From UBA1189 sp045544835 (GTDB lineage: Bacteria > Bacteroidota > Bacteroidia > Bacteroidales > Bacteroidaceae), in the NCBI GenBank assembly GCA_045544835.1, contig JAZPZS010000134.1, positions 1-5,831 of the forward strand: a DNA stretch of 5,831 bases. The letters are read 5' to 3'. Positions within the stretch are counted from its first letter, which is position 1. Each line of letters starts with the position of its first letter. A program made the translations under genes and the position numbers. Under the pieces are notes generated by a model that saw only the letters and a program-made list of their open reading frames with translations, had not been told where the DNA came from and searched no databases. Of the stretch, positions 1 to 5,831 are shown in pieces.

Positions 1-39
1 CGCAAATGTCACGCTCGTGCCACGCTTTTGCCACGTTTT
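1..39. repeat. 11-bp tandem repeat array upstream of the operon (left end probably outside the window)
   Basis: Three head-to-tail 11-bp units can be read: TGTCACGCTCG (7-17), TGCCACGCTTT (18-28) and TGCCACGTTTT (29-39), with shared core TGYCACGY. The CGC at 1-3 is in phase with positions 6-8 of a preceding unit, so the array may extend further left. Eleven base pairs is about one helical turn, so every copy faces the same side of the DNA. The array ends four bases before the proposed -33 element. This position would suit tandem activator sites, but the binding protein is unknown. It could also be the end of an unrelated repetitive element. Confidence 0.6.
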
Positions 40-42
40 TTC

Positions 43-74
43 GTTGGTGTGGCTATGGATTATGCGTTCCTTTG
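43..74 (+). promoter_or_regulatory. Candidate Bacteroidetes-type promoter for the operon
   Basis: GTTG at 43-46 matches three of four bases of the Bacteroidetes -33 consensus TTTG. After 20 bp, TTCCTTTG at 67-74 matches five of the six fixed positions of the -7 consensus TAnnTTTG. Transcription would then begin near 80, giving a leader of about 35 nt before the ATG at 116. The spacing fits the known range for this promoter class. The match is imperfect and found by eye, so it is a candidate only. Confidence 0.35.
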
Positions 75-115
75 CCATGTGAAAAGCAAACGTATAACCT
101 AATAAAAACACAGTA

Positions 116-535
116 ATGAAACAGAACAGATTATTTGTGGCGCTATGCACAATGATGCTGACGACCGGGGTGATGGCACAGCAGAGAGAAAAAGTAAATG
201 CCAATGGATGGACCATAGATGCCAAGAGTCGAAATCCCCTCACAAAGGTAGACGTAACGATTATGACGACCGACAGTACGATAGTCACCACATACCCTTC
301 GTGGGATTTAGAAGGGTATGAGGGGCGGTTTTCATTTAACCTCGAATGGGGGAAGTCCTATATATTTCAATTTACTAAAGAGGGGTATGATACTGTGTAC
401 GTGAATCAGACCTATCCTACAAAGTCAATGCTGATGATGTCGGGTATTGGCAACTTGGGCAAGGTGGCATTGAAAAAGACACCGGTGAGCGATAACTTAC
501 CTATACAAATAAAGAATGAGGAGGGTGAACCATGA
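116..535 (+). CDS. Small exported protein with a stand-alone carboxypeptidase-regulatory-like domain
   Basis: A 139-residue exported protein of unknown role. Residues 1-21 form a type I signal peptide (basic start, hydrophobic core, cleavage likely after VMA before Gln22). Residues about 27-120 resemble the beta-sandwich found at the N-terminus of many Bacteroidetes outer-membrane receptors: an IDA-x-x-R-x-x-L start, a V-D-V strand, DST, a G-R-F-S-F strand, and EGYDT before the last strands. The same pattern occurs in the first ~120 residues of the two downstream barrel proteins, and this protein stops just after GNLGKVALKK, where those continue into the plug. The start at 116 is favoured because TAA at 95-97 is in frame upstream and no other in-frame ATG lies between; the A-rich leader lacks a Shine-Dalgarno sequence, as is usual in this phylum. 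Its stop overlaps the next start (ATGA), implying translational coupling. Cys11 lacks a proper lipobox, so I expect a soluble periplasmic protein rather than a lipoprotein. The domain assignment is from pattern, not a database hit. Confidence 0.75.
   Translation: MKQNRLFVALCTMMLTTGVMAQQREKVNANGWTIDAKSRNPLTKVDVTIMTTDSTIVTTYPSWDLEGYEGRFSFNLEWGKSYIFQFTKEGYDTVYVNQTYPTKSMLMMSGIGNLGKVALKKTPVSDNLPIQIKNEEGEP
518..527 (+). promoter_or_regulatory. Strong Shine-Dalgarno-like site for the barrel gene
   Basis: GAGGAGGGTG contains a perfect AGGAGG (519-524) seven bases before the ATG at 532, inside the last codons of the upstream gene. Genes of this phylum seldom use such sites, and neither of the other two starts in the window has one. 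Together with the ATGA overlap it supports the start at 532 and coupled translation. The purine run also encodes Glu-Glu-Gly-Glu, so part of it could be coincidence. Confidence 0.5.
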
Positions 536-3414
536 AACGAATAGTAGCAGTATGGGTATTGTTGGCTACTTGCCTTGGCGCAATGGCGCAATCAAAGCAA
601 TATGCCGAAGGGTATGATGGCGAGGCAATGCATGTGGAAGCCAAGATAATAGACAAGATCATACGAAAGCCATTACCAGTAAATGTTACAGCAATGCAGC
701 GCGACAGTACCATCATAGCCCAAAGTGCTTTGGGTGCAGACGGTGCTTTTTCCTCTACGTTTCCAAAGGACTCTGTCATTGTAGTCTGTTTCAGCATGGT
801 AGGCTATGAATCATATTGGCTGGAACTGGATTATCGCAATAGTAAAGCCGTGAACAAGAATTTAGGAAACATCGAGATGGTGGAAAAGCCCATTGAACTG
901 GATGAGGTGACGGTAAAAGCCTCAAAGATAAAAATGGTGTACCGAGGCGATACGATTGTATATAATGCCGATGCGTTCCGCCTTACTGAGGGGTCGATGC
1001 TTGATGCGCTTATCGAGCAGCTACCGGGTGTAGAGCTGAAAGGAAGCCAGATACTGGTCAATGGGCGCTACGTGGAGAGCCTATTGGTTAATGGGAAGGA
1101 CTTTTTCCGTGGCGACCCCAGCGTGGCGTTGGGCAATCTATCCGCTTATATGGTAAAGGACATCAAAGTGTATGAGAAGGAGGCCGATGATGCACATATT
1201 GTCGGGACAATGGTAAATAAATCGTTCGTGATGGATGTGCGTCTGAAGAAGGAGTATTCCGCAGGATTGATAAGCAACGCAGAGATAGCCTACGGACTGG
1301 CCAACCGCTATACGGGGCGTCTCTTCGGATTGCTCTTTACCGACCAGATGCGATTGGCCATGTTCGGTAATGTGAACAACACCAGCGACACACGGCAGCC
1401 CGGGACAAATGGTGACTGGAACCCCTCGTGGCAAGCATCGGGAGTGACGAATATGCAACTCGGTGGTATTGAGTTCCTTTGGGACAATAAAGAGAAGAGC
1501 CTGGGCGTAGAGAACTCTCTGAAAGTGTTCCGTGAAGACGAACACACCGAGACTGTGACATCGGCGACCAACTTCTTCAACGATGGCGACACCTATACAC
1601 GCAGTCACAATAAAACACACGATGACCAACTGCACATTATGTGGAGAAACCGTTTGCACGGAAAGGGTAAGTACTACTTTTTCGACTTCCGCCCCGAACT
1701 GGAGTATTTCCATAATGATATCACTGGCACAAACCGTGGCGCACGTTTCACTGCTAAACCCTCTGAGAATTACCGAGGCGCATCGCTCGACAGCATTTAC
1801 ATGCCAGGCTATGTCAACCCAGCAATGCTATATAGCGCTGTTACAGATAACCTAAGCATACGCGAACAGCTCAATGTGAAAGGCTATCTATATGGCTCAT
1901 TTACGTTTGAGAATACGCGTGATTACATCACTATGATAATCAATGCCAATCGCTACCAATATGACAATAGAAACTATCAGCACTACACGCTTCGCTATGG
2001 TGAGGCAGGTAACGGTATGGACGACAAGCGCAATATGTATGGCGATAATCAACGATGGGAAAAGAACCTCTCGGCGCAGTTTGACTACAATCATGCGCTG
2101 GACTTCAACAAAACTTTCCTATTCCGTCCCAAGTACACCTATTCTTATAATGCGACCAACGGGTATAACCACGTATACCGCCTTGAGCGATTCGAGGAAT
2201 GGAGCCCTGAAGATAAGGAGTTGGGGATGCTCCCCTCTACACGCGATTCGTTAAGTCAAGCAATGGATGTAATCAATAGCAATAACTCGGTACGCCGTAC
2301 CCATAAACATGTGCCAAGCCTTGAACTGGAACGTAGGATTTACAGTGATGCCGGCTACCAGTACTATTTGTTACGTCTACCTCTGAATATAATGTCGGAA
2401 AGCAATCACATACATCGTGGCGACATTGACACCACTGTGAACCGTCTCTCAGCAAGGCTTGAGGGTAGTGCTCAGTATAACATAACTCAATACCAACAGG
2501 GCGACTCTTTGCCACGTCGTGAATACCAATGGACCTACAACTTCTCCAACTCGGCACCTTCGCTCTCGTACAACATCCCTTACGTGAACGATGCCAATCC
2601 GCTGTCGATATACATCAACCGCAACGACGGACTGAGGAGTACCCATAGACATAACGCTTCATTCGCATATAAACGCTATCATAGTGTCAGGCAACGCAAC
2701 TTTAATACAGGTGTCAACGCCTCGCTTGTGCGCAATGCCATCGCCCACTACCGCACCTATGACAAGTCCACGGGCGTTACCACCTCATGGCCTACCAATA
2801 TCAACGGAAACTGGCAGGCAAGTGCTTATTACAGTATGAGCAGTGCGCTCGATGATGCAGCGCGCACTACCTTCTCGCATGGAACCACGGCAGGGTATGT
2901 CAACAGCGTGGACTACATCAGCGTCGTAGGCTCCACGGCCGACCCCAAGAGTGTGGTGCGCAACGTGAACCTTCGTGAAAGCCTGGGCTTTGAAAACAAG
3001 TGGGAGCAGTCGACCGTCTACCTCAAAGCCAATGCCACCTACCGCTACGCCACGGGCAACCGCGAGGACTTCACCACCATCCATGCCATCGACTATGACT
3101 ATGGCCTGACGTTGAAGAGCGAGCTGCCGTGGGGAGTCAACCTCAGCACCGATCTCACCATGTATAGCCGCCGTGGCTATGCCGACGAGTCGATGAACAC
3201 CGATGATCTGGTGTGGAACGCTCGCCTATCGAAGAGCATCCTGAAGGGTAACCTCACCTTCATAGCCGACGGCTTCGACCTGCTGGGCCAGCTCTCCAAC
3301 ATCCGCTACTCGGTGAACGCGCAGGGCATACAGGAGACATGGCACAACGTGGTGCCGCGCTACGCCATGCTGCACGTGGTGTACCGATTCAATAAGCAAC
3401 CGAAGAAGAAATAG
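532..3414 (+). CDS. Outer-membrane beta-barrel protein with N-terminal carboxypeptidase-regulatory-like domain (TonB-receptor-like), paralogue 1
   Basis: A complete 960-residue protein expected in the outer membrane, like the OMP_b-brl_3-type barrels related to TonB-dependent receptors. Residues 1-19 are a signal peptide (AMA before Gln20). Residues about 34-118 are a carboxypeptidase-regulatory-like beta-sandwich, ending GNIEMVEKP. A linker LDEVTVKA (123-130) leads to a plug-like segment with GDTIVYNADAF (139-149), LPGVELKG (164-171), ILVNGRYVESLLVNGKDFF (174-192) and IKVYEK (211-216). From about 240 to the end are alternating polar and aromatic strands of a barrel, closing with RYAMLHVVYRFN and a basic tail. 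Blocks shared with the downstream paralogue include PSENYRGASLDSI (410-422), WSPEDK (557-562), LGMLPSTRDSL (564-574) and PYVNDANPL (683-691). The start overlaps the preceding stop (ATGA) and has a good Shine-Dalgarno site. No TonB box is evident, and no SusD-like partner is encoded nearby, so TonB-driven uptake is not assured. Substrate unknown. The last part of the gene (from about 2880) is much richer in GC than the rest. Confidence 0.9.
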   Translation: MKRIVAVWVLLATCLGAMAQSKQYAEGYDGEAMHVEAKIIDKIIRKPLPVNVTAMQRDSTIIAQSALGADGAFSSTFPKDSVIVVCFSMVGYESYWLELDYRNSKAVNKNLGNIEMVEKPIELDEVTVKASKIKMVYRGDTIVYNADAFRLTEGSMLDALIEQLPGVELKGSQILVNGRYVESLLVNGKDFFRGDPSVALGNLSAYMVKDIKVYEKEADDAHIVGTMVNKSFVMDVRLKKEYSAGLISNAEIAYGLANRYTGRLFGLLFTDQMRLAMFGNVNNTSDTRQPGTNGDWNPSWQASGVTNMQLGGIEFLWDNKEKSLGVENSLKVFREDEHTETVTSATNFFNDGDTYTRSHNKTHDDQLHIMWRNRLHGKGKYYFFDFRPELEYFHNDITGTNRGARFTAKPSENYRGASLDSIYMPGYVNPAMLYSAVTDNLSIREQLNVKGYLYGSFTFENTRDYITMIINANRYQYDNRNYQHYTLRYGEAGNGMDDKRNMYGDNQRWEKNLSAQFDYNHALDFNKTFLFRPKYTYSYNATNGYNHVYRLERFEEWSPEDKELGMLPSTRDSLSQAMDVINSNNSVRRTHKHVPSLELERRIYSDAGYQYYLLRLPLNIMSESNHIHRGDIDTTVNRLSARLEGSAQYNITQYQQGDSLPRREYQWTYNFSNSAPSLSYNIPYVNDANPLSIYINRNDGLRSTHRHNASFAYKRYHSVRQRNFNTGVNASLVRNAIAHYRTYDKSTGVTTSWPTNINGNWQASAYYSMSSALDDAARTTFSHGTTAGYVNSVDYISVVGSTADPKSVVRNVNLRESLGFENKWEQSTVYLKANATYRYATGNREDFTTIHAIDYDYGLTLKSELPWGVNLSTDLTMYSRRGYADESMNTDDLVWNARLSKSILKGNLTFIADGFDLLGQLSNIRYSVNAQGIQETWHNVVPRYAMLHVVYRFNKQPKKK
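2761..2892 (+). repeat. Near-identical tract shared with the downstream paralogue (copy 1)
   Basis: This 132-nt stretch of the first barrel gene aligns without gaps to 5700-5831 in the second. By hand count 112 of 132 bases match, but unevenly: 66 of 69 at 2761-2829, with uninterrupted runs of 32 and 23 bases, then 22 of 39, then 24 of 24 at 2869-2892. It encodes part of the barrel, including TGVTTSWPTNINGNWQASAY. The tract may continue beyond the right edge of the window. Confidence 0.8.
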
Positions 3415-3473
3415 CAGTAATAATAATTTATGATAATTCGCTAATTCGTGTAACAACATAAACAATCAATGCG
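3415..3473 (+). other. Short AT-rich spacer between the two barrel genes
   Basis: The 59-bp gap holds no convincing hairpin followed by a T-run and no clear -33/-7 pair, so read-through from the upstream gene is the simplest expectation. It contains the direct repeat TAATTCG at 3434-3440 and 3442-3448, which may be chance in AT-rich DNA. The bases before the ATG at 3474 are A-rich and carry no Shine-Dalgarno sequence. Confidence 0.6.
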
Positions 3474-5831
3474 ATGAAACCAACCAAACTATTCCTTGCT
3501 CTTGTCGTGACGATGTTATCGACTAGATTGATGGCACAAAACACCAACCTTGACATTGTTCATATTGAAGGTCGTGCCATTGATGCCGTCACACGTCAAG
3601 GATTGCCTGTGTATGTGGATGTGATGTATGCCGACAGCTCGAAGTTCTGTACCGTTACGGGCAAAATGGAGAACAGCGGTATCTTCTCATTCAAGATACT
3701 ACGCGATTCGGCCATGATAGCCAAAATACACATGATGGGCTATAAGACGCAATACATCGACCTTGATTTCCGCAATGACAAGACCAAGTACAAGCAACTG
3801 GGAAACATTGTCATGAGTGAGTTGCCCATAACGTTGGGTGAGGTGACGGTGAAGGCGACGAAGGTAAAGATGGTGTATCGGGGCGATACCATCGTATATA
3901 ATGCCGACGCTTTCCGTTTGGCCGACGGTTCAATGCTTGACGCTCTCATCGAACAGCTACCGGGCGTGGAGCTGAAAGGCAACCAGATACTCGTGAACGG
4001 ACGATATGTGGAGAGTCTGCTGGTCAATGGCAAGGACTTCTTCCGAGGCGATGCCAGTGTGGCACTGAGCAATCTGCCAGCTTATATGGTGGATAAGGTG
4101 AAGGTATACGAAAAGGCGCTCGAAGACGCACATGTCATCGGTGACTTGCACGAGAAGCCCTTGGTGGTCGATGTAAACCTGAAAAAGGAGTTCTCTGCAG
4201 GATGGATATCCAATGCCGAAGTTGCATACGGCACGGGCGAGCATTATCTTGGTCGTGTGTTCGGGCTGATGTTTACCAACAATATGCGTATCGGTGTTTA
4301 TGGAAATATCAACAACACCAACGATACTCGACAGCCAGGCAGCAATGGCGACTGGAGTCCAGCATGGCAAGCTACAGGAATTACCGACATCAAGACGGGA
4401 GGCATTGACTTCACGTGGGACAAGGATAACAATTGGGGCGTACAGAGTGCACTCAAGGTATATCACGAAGACAAACAGGATGAAACCTACACCTCTGCCA
4501 CCGACTTCTACCAAGATGGCAATACCTATAAGCGCAGCAACAACACGAGCCGTGACAGGCAGTTTCATCTTATTTCTGACTCTCGCCTGTTCCTTAGAGG
4601 CAATTACTGGTTTCTTAGAGTTACGCCCAATATGGAGTACTTCCACAACGACATTACGAGCATAAACCGTTCGGCTACATACTCACAGCAACCATCAGAG
4701 AATTATCGTGGAGCCTCGCTCGACAGTATATTCCGCCCCACTTACGATGGCATGTTGTCTGATATGCTTGTCAACAAGTTGTATACTCAGAACCTTACCG
4801 ACCGCGACAGACTGCTACTGAAAGGCAATCTGTATTATTCATATACACCGTCCAATACGTCCGACTATATCCGCCTGACCATGAACGGTAACTATAATCG
4901 CACACGCTCCAAGCAGTTCTCACATTATCGCCTCTATTATGGAGAGGGGAGCGGCAGGGACAACGACTTGCGCAACCAATATCGGGAGACGCCTTCACTC
5001 AACAGTAATATACAGGCACAATTGGAATACAACCATGCCATCAAAGGTGACCGCAGCTTTATACTCCGTCCTAAATATACCTATTATTACAGTTTCCGTG
5101 ATACAGACAATGCCCTTTACCGACTCGACACGTATGCCGACTGGAGTCCCGAGGACAAGGCATTGGGCATGCTCCCCTCCACACGTGATTCACTGAGCCA
5201 TGCGCTTGACATCAACAACAGTAACTTCAGTACGGCACATACACATCGCCATACACCAGCCATTGAACTTGAACGATGGATAGAGGGCGACAACGGTCAG
5301 CAGCACCTTGTCTTCCGTCTGCCATTGAACATTGCGACTGAGCGGCTGGACTATCAACGTGGACGTATGGACACCACGCTTTACCGCACCGATGCATTGC
5401 TGCAAGGTCAGGCAGAATATCGGATTATAGAGAACCTTACCGATACGACACCGCGCCGCGAATACAGGTGGACATACAACTTCACCAACACAGCCCCGGC
5501 CTTGACCTATAATGTGCCTTATGTAAACGATGCCAATCCGCTCTACATAACTATACGCACAGGAGAAAGTCTGAAGAATACTCACCGACATAACGCAAAG
5601 TTCTATTTCCAGCAACGCAAGAAGCAACGCCAGCAATTGTTTGAAACCGGTGTAGAAGGTTCGCTCGTACGCAACAGTATTGCCAATTACCGCACCTACG
5701 ACAAGGCCACGGGTGTTACCACCTCATGGCCTACCAATATCAACGGCAACTGGCAGGCAAGTGCTTATTATAAGATGAGTAGCACACTGGACGAGGCGGC
5801 TACGATGACCTTCTCGCATGGAACCACGGCA
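3474..5831 (+). CDS. Outer-membrane beta-barrel protein, paralogue 2 (3' end outside the window)
   Basis: An open frame of 786 codons with no stop, running off the right edge. It aligns along its whole length with the preceding gene; its residue 786 corresponds to residue 787 there, so about 173 residues are probably missing and the full protein should be near 960. Residues 1-21 are a signal peptide (LMA before Gln22). Residues about 28-117 are the carboxypeptidase-regulatory-like domain (IEGRAIDAVTRQGLPVYVDV, SGIFSF, MMGYKTQYIDL, LGNIVM). LGEVTVKA (121-128) links to the plug-like part, with GDTIVYNADAF, LPGVELKG and LVNGKDFF (183-190). The barrel starts near 240 and shares PSENYRGASLDSI (407-419), WSPEDK, LGMLPSTRDSL and PYVNDANPL with paralogue 1, while many segments between differ, for example just after 419. 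The ATG at 3474 is chosen because an ATG at 3469 stops after two codons and 3474 begins a proper signal peptide. As the promoter-less third gene it is likely co-transcribed with the first two. Substrate unknown. Confidence 0.88.
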   Translation, partial: MKPTKLFLALVVTMLSTRLMAQNTNLDIVHIEGRAIDAVTRQGLPVYVDVMYADSSKFCTVTGKMENSGIFSFKILRDSAMIAKIHMMGYKTQYIDLDFRNDKTKYKQLGNIVMSELPITLGEVTVKATKVKMVYRGDTIVYNADAFRLADGSMLDALIEQLPGVELKGNQILVNGRYVESLLVNGKDFFRGDASVALSNLPAYMVDKVKVYEKALEDAHVIGDLHEKPLVVDVNLKKEFSAGWISNAEVAYGTGEHYLGRVFGLMFTNNMRIGVYGNINNTNDTRQPGSNGDWSPAWQATGITDIKTGGIDFTWDKDNNWGVQSALKVYHEDKQDETYTSATDFYQDGNTYKRSNNTSRDRQFHLISDSRLFLRGNYWFLRVTPNMEYFHNDITSINRSATYSQQPSENYRGASLDSIFRPTYDGMLSDMLVNKLYTQNLTDRDRLLLKGNLYYSYTPSNTSDYIRLTMNGNYNRTRSKQFSHYRLYYGEGSGRDNDLRNQYRETPSLNSNIQAQLEYNHAIKGDRSFILRPKYTYYYSFRDTDNALYRLDTYADWSPEDKALGMLPSTRDSLSHALDINNSNFSTAHTHRHTPAIELERWIEGDNGQQHLVFRLPLNIATERLDYQRGRMDTTLYRTDALLQGQAEYRIIENLTDTTPRREYRWTYNFTNTAPALTYNVPYVNDANPLYITIRTGESLKNTHRHNAKFYFQQRKKQRQQLFETGVEGSLVRNSIANYRTYDKATGVTTSWPTNINGNWQASAYYKMSSTLDEAATMTFSHGTTA
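5700..5831 (+). repeat. Near-identical tract shared with the upstream paralogue (copy 2)
   Basis: This is the partner of the 132-nt tract at 2761-2892, in the same codon register and orientation, 2,939 bp downstream. The match is still perfect over the final 24 bases (5808-5831), so the window probably cuts through it. Direct repeats of this kind in neighbouring genes can serve as sites for recombination, deletion or conversion; whether they do here is inference. Confidence 0.8.

Noticed and set aside
30..53. Possible hairpin GCCAC / GTGGC around a T-rich loop
   Set aside because: Only five good pairs with a 14-nt loop, and the T-run is inside the loop rather than after the stem, so it is not a credible terminator.
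71..90. Inverted repeat TTTGC / GCAAA with a 10-nt spacer
   Set aside because: Five-base arms are expected by chance in this AT-rich stretch. It could be part of an operator, but nothing else supports it.
71..100. Alternative promoter TTTG (71-74) with TATAACCT (93-100)
   Set aside because: The second element matches only TA of TAnnTTTG, and the start would fall only a few bases before the ATG. Using TTTG 71-74 as the end of a -7 element fits better.
565..576. Possible lipobox in the signal peptide of the first barrel (LAT before Cys14)
   Set aside because: Thr precedes the Cys where Gly, Ala or Ser is expected, and a clear AMA cleavage site follows. A barrel protein would normally be cut by signal peptidase I.
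1138..1713. Long antisense open frame (191 codons) opposite the first barrel gene
   Set aside because: It lies wholly within the well-supported barrel gene, has no recognisable domain or signal, and is explained by codon bias on the coding strand.
3469..3477. ATG at 3469 as an upstream start for the second barrel
   Set aside because: It reads one further codon and then TGA at 3475-3477, so it cannot be the start; the ATG at 3474 gives a proper signal peptide.
3957..4646. Antisense open frame of 229 codons opposite the second barrel gene
   Set aside because: It sits in the region equivalent to the antisense frame at 1138-1713, opposite conserved coding sequence, and partly repeats its residues only because the sense strands are paralogous. 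No start signals or domain were seen.
4294..4665. Forward open frame of 123 codons in another frame
   Set aside because: It lies inside the continuous frame from 3474, is rich in Thr and Ser in the manner of an out-of-frame reading, and has no signal or domain.
5190..5636. Antisense open frame of 148 codons near the right edge
   Set aside because: It is opposite the intact second barrel frame and shows no protein-like features of its own.

Overview
The window looks like Bacteroidetes DNA, most likely from a Bacteroidales organism of the Prevotella type. The evidence is the kind of proteins encoded (secreted carboxypeptidase-regulatory-like modules and outer-membrane beta-barrels joined to such modules), A-rich translation starts without a Shine-Dalgarno sequence for two of the three genes, and a promoter candidate of the Bacteroidetes -33/-7 type. 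The genus is an inference; no rRNA or other marker gene is present.

Layout. Positions 1-115 are a regulatory leader. An in-phase tandem array of an 11-bp unit (7-39, probably continuing leftwards out of the window) lies directly upstream of a candidate promoter (43-74). Three genes follow on the + strand: (1) 116-535, a small exported protein that is essentially one carboxypeptidase-regulatory-like beta-sandwich domain; (2) 532-3414, a complete 960-residue outer-membrane beta-barrel protein with the same kind of N-terminal domain, a conserved plug-like segment and a long barrel; (3) 3474-5831, a paralogue of gene 2 that is open to the right edge of the window (786 codons present, about 170 expected to be missing). 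Genes 1 and 2 overlap by ATGA and genes 2 and 3 are 59 bp apart with no visible terminator, so the three probably form one operon that continues to the right.

How they work together. All three products carry signal peptides ending in M-A-Q and are expected in the periplasm or outer membrane. Genes 2 and 3 are tandem duplicates whose plug-like segments are almost identical as protein, while much of the barrel has diverged. Gene 1 resembles the N-terminal domain of the barrels, ending at the domain boundary, which suggests an accessory or detached module of the same system. No SusD-like lipoprotein, enzyme, regulator or transporter that would reveal a substrate is in view, so the function is unknown.

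The most noteworthy signals are the detached N-terminal module coupled to its barrel, evidence of patchy gene conversion between the two barrel genes, a sharp GC rise in the last part of gene 2, and the 11-bp helically phased repeat array in front of the operon. I saw no defence system, mobile element, CRISPR array or RNA gene.
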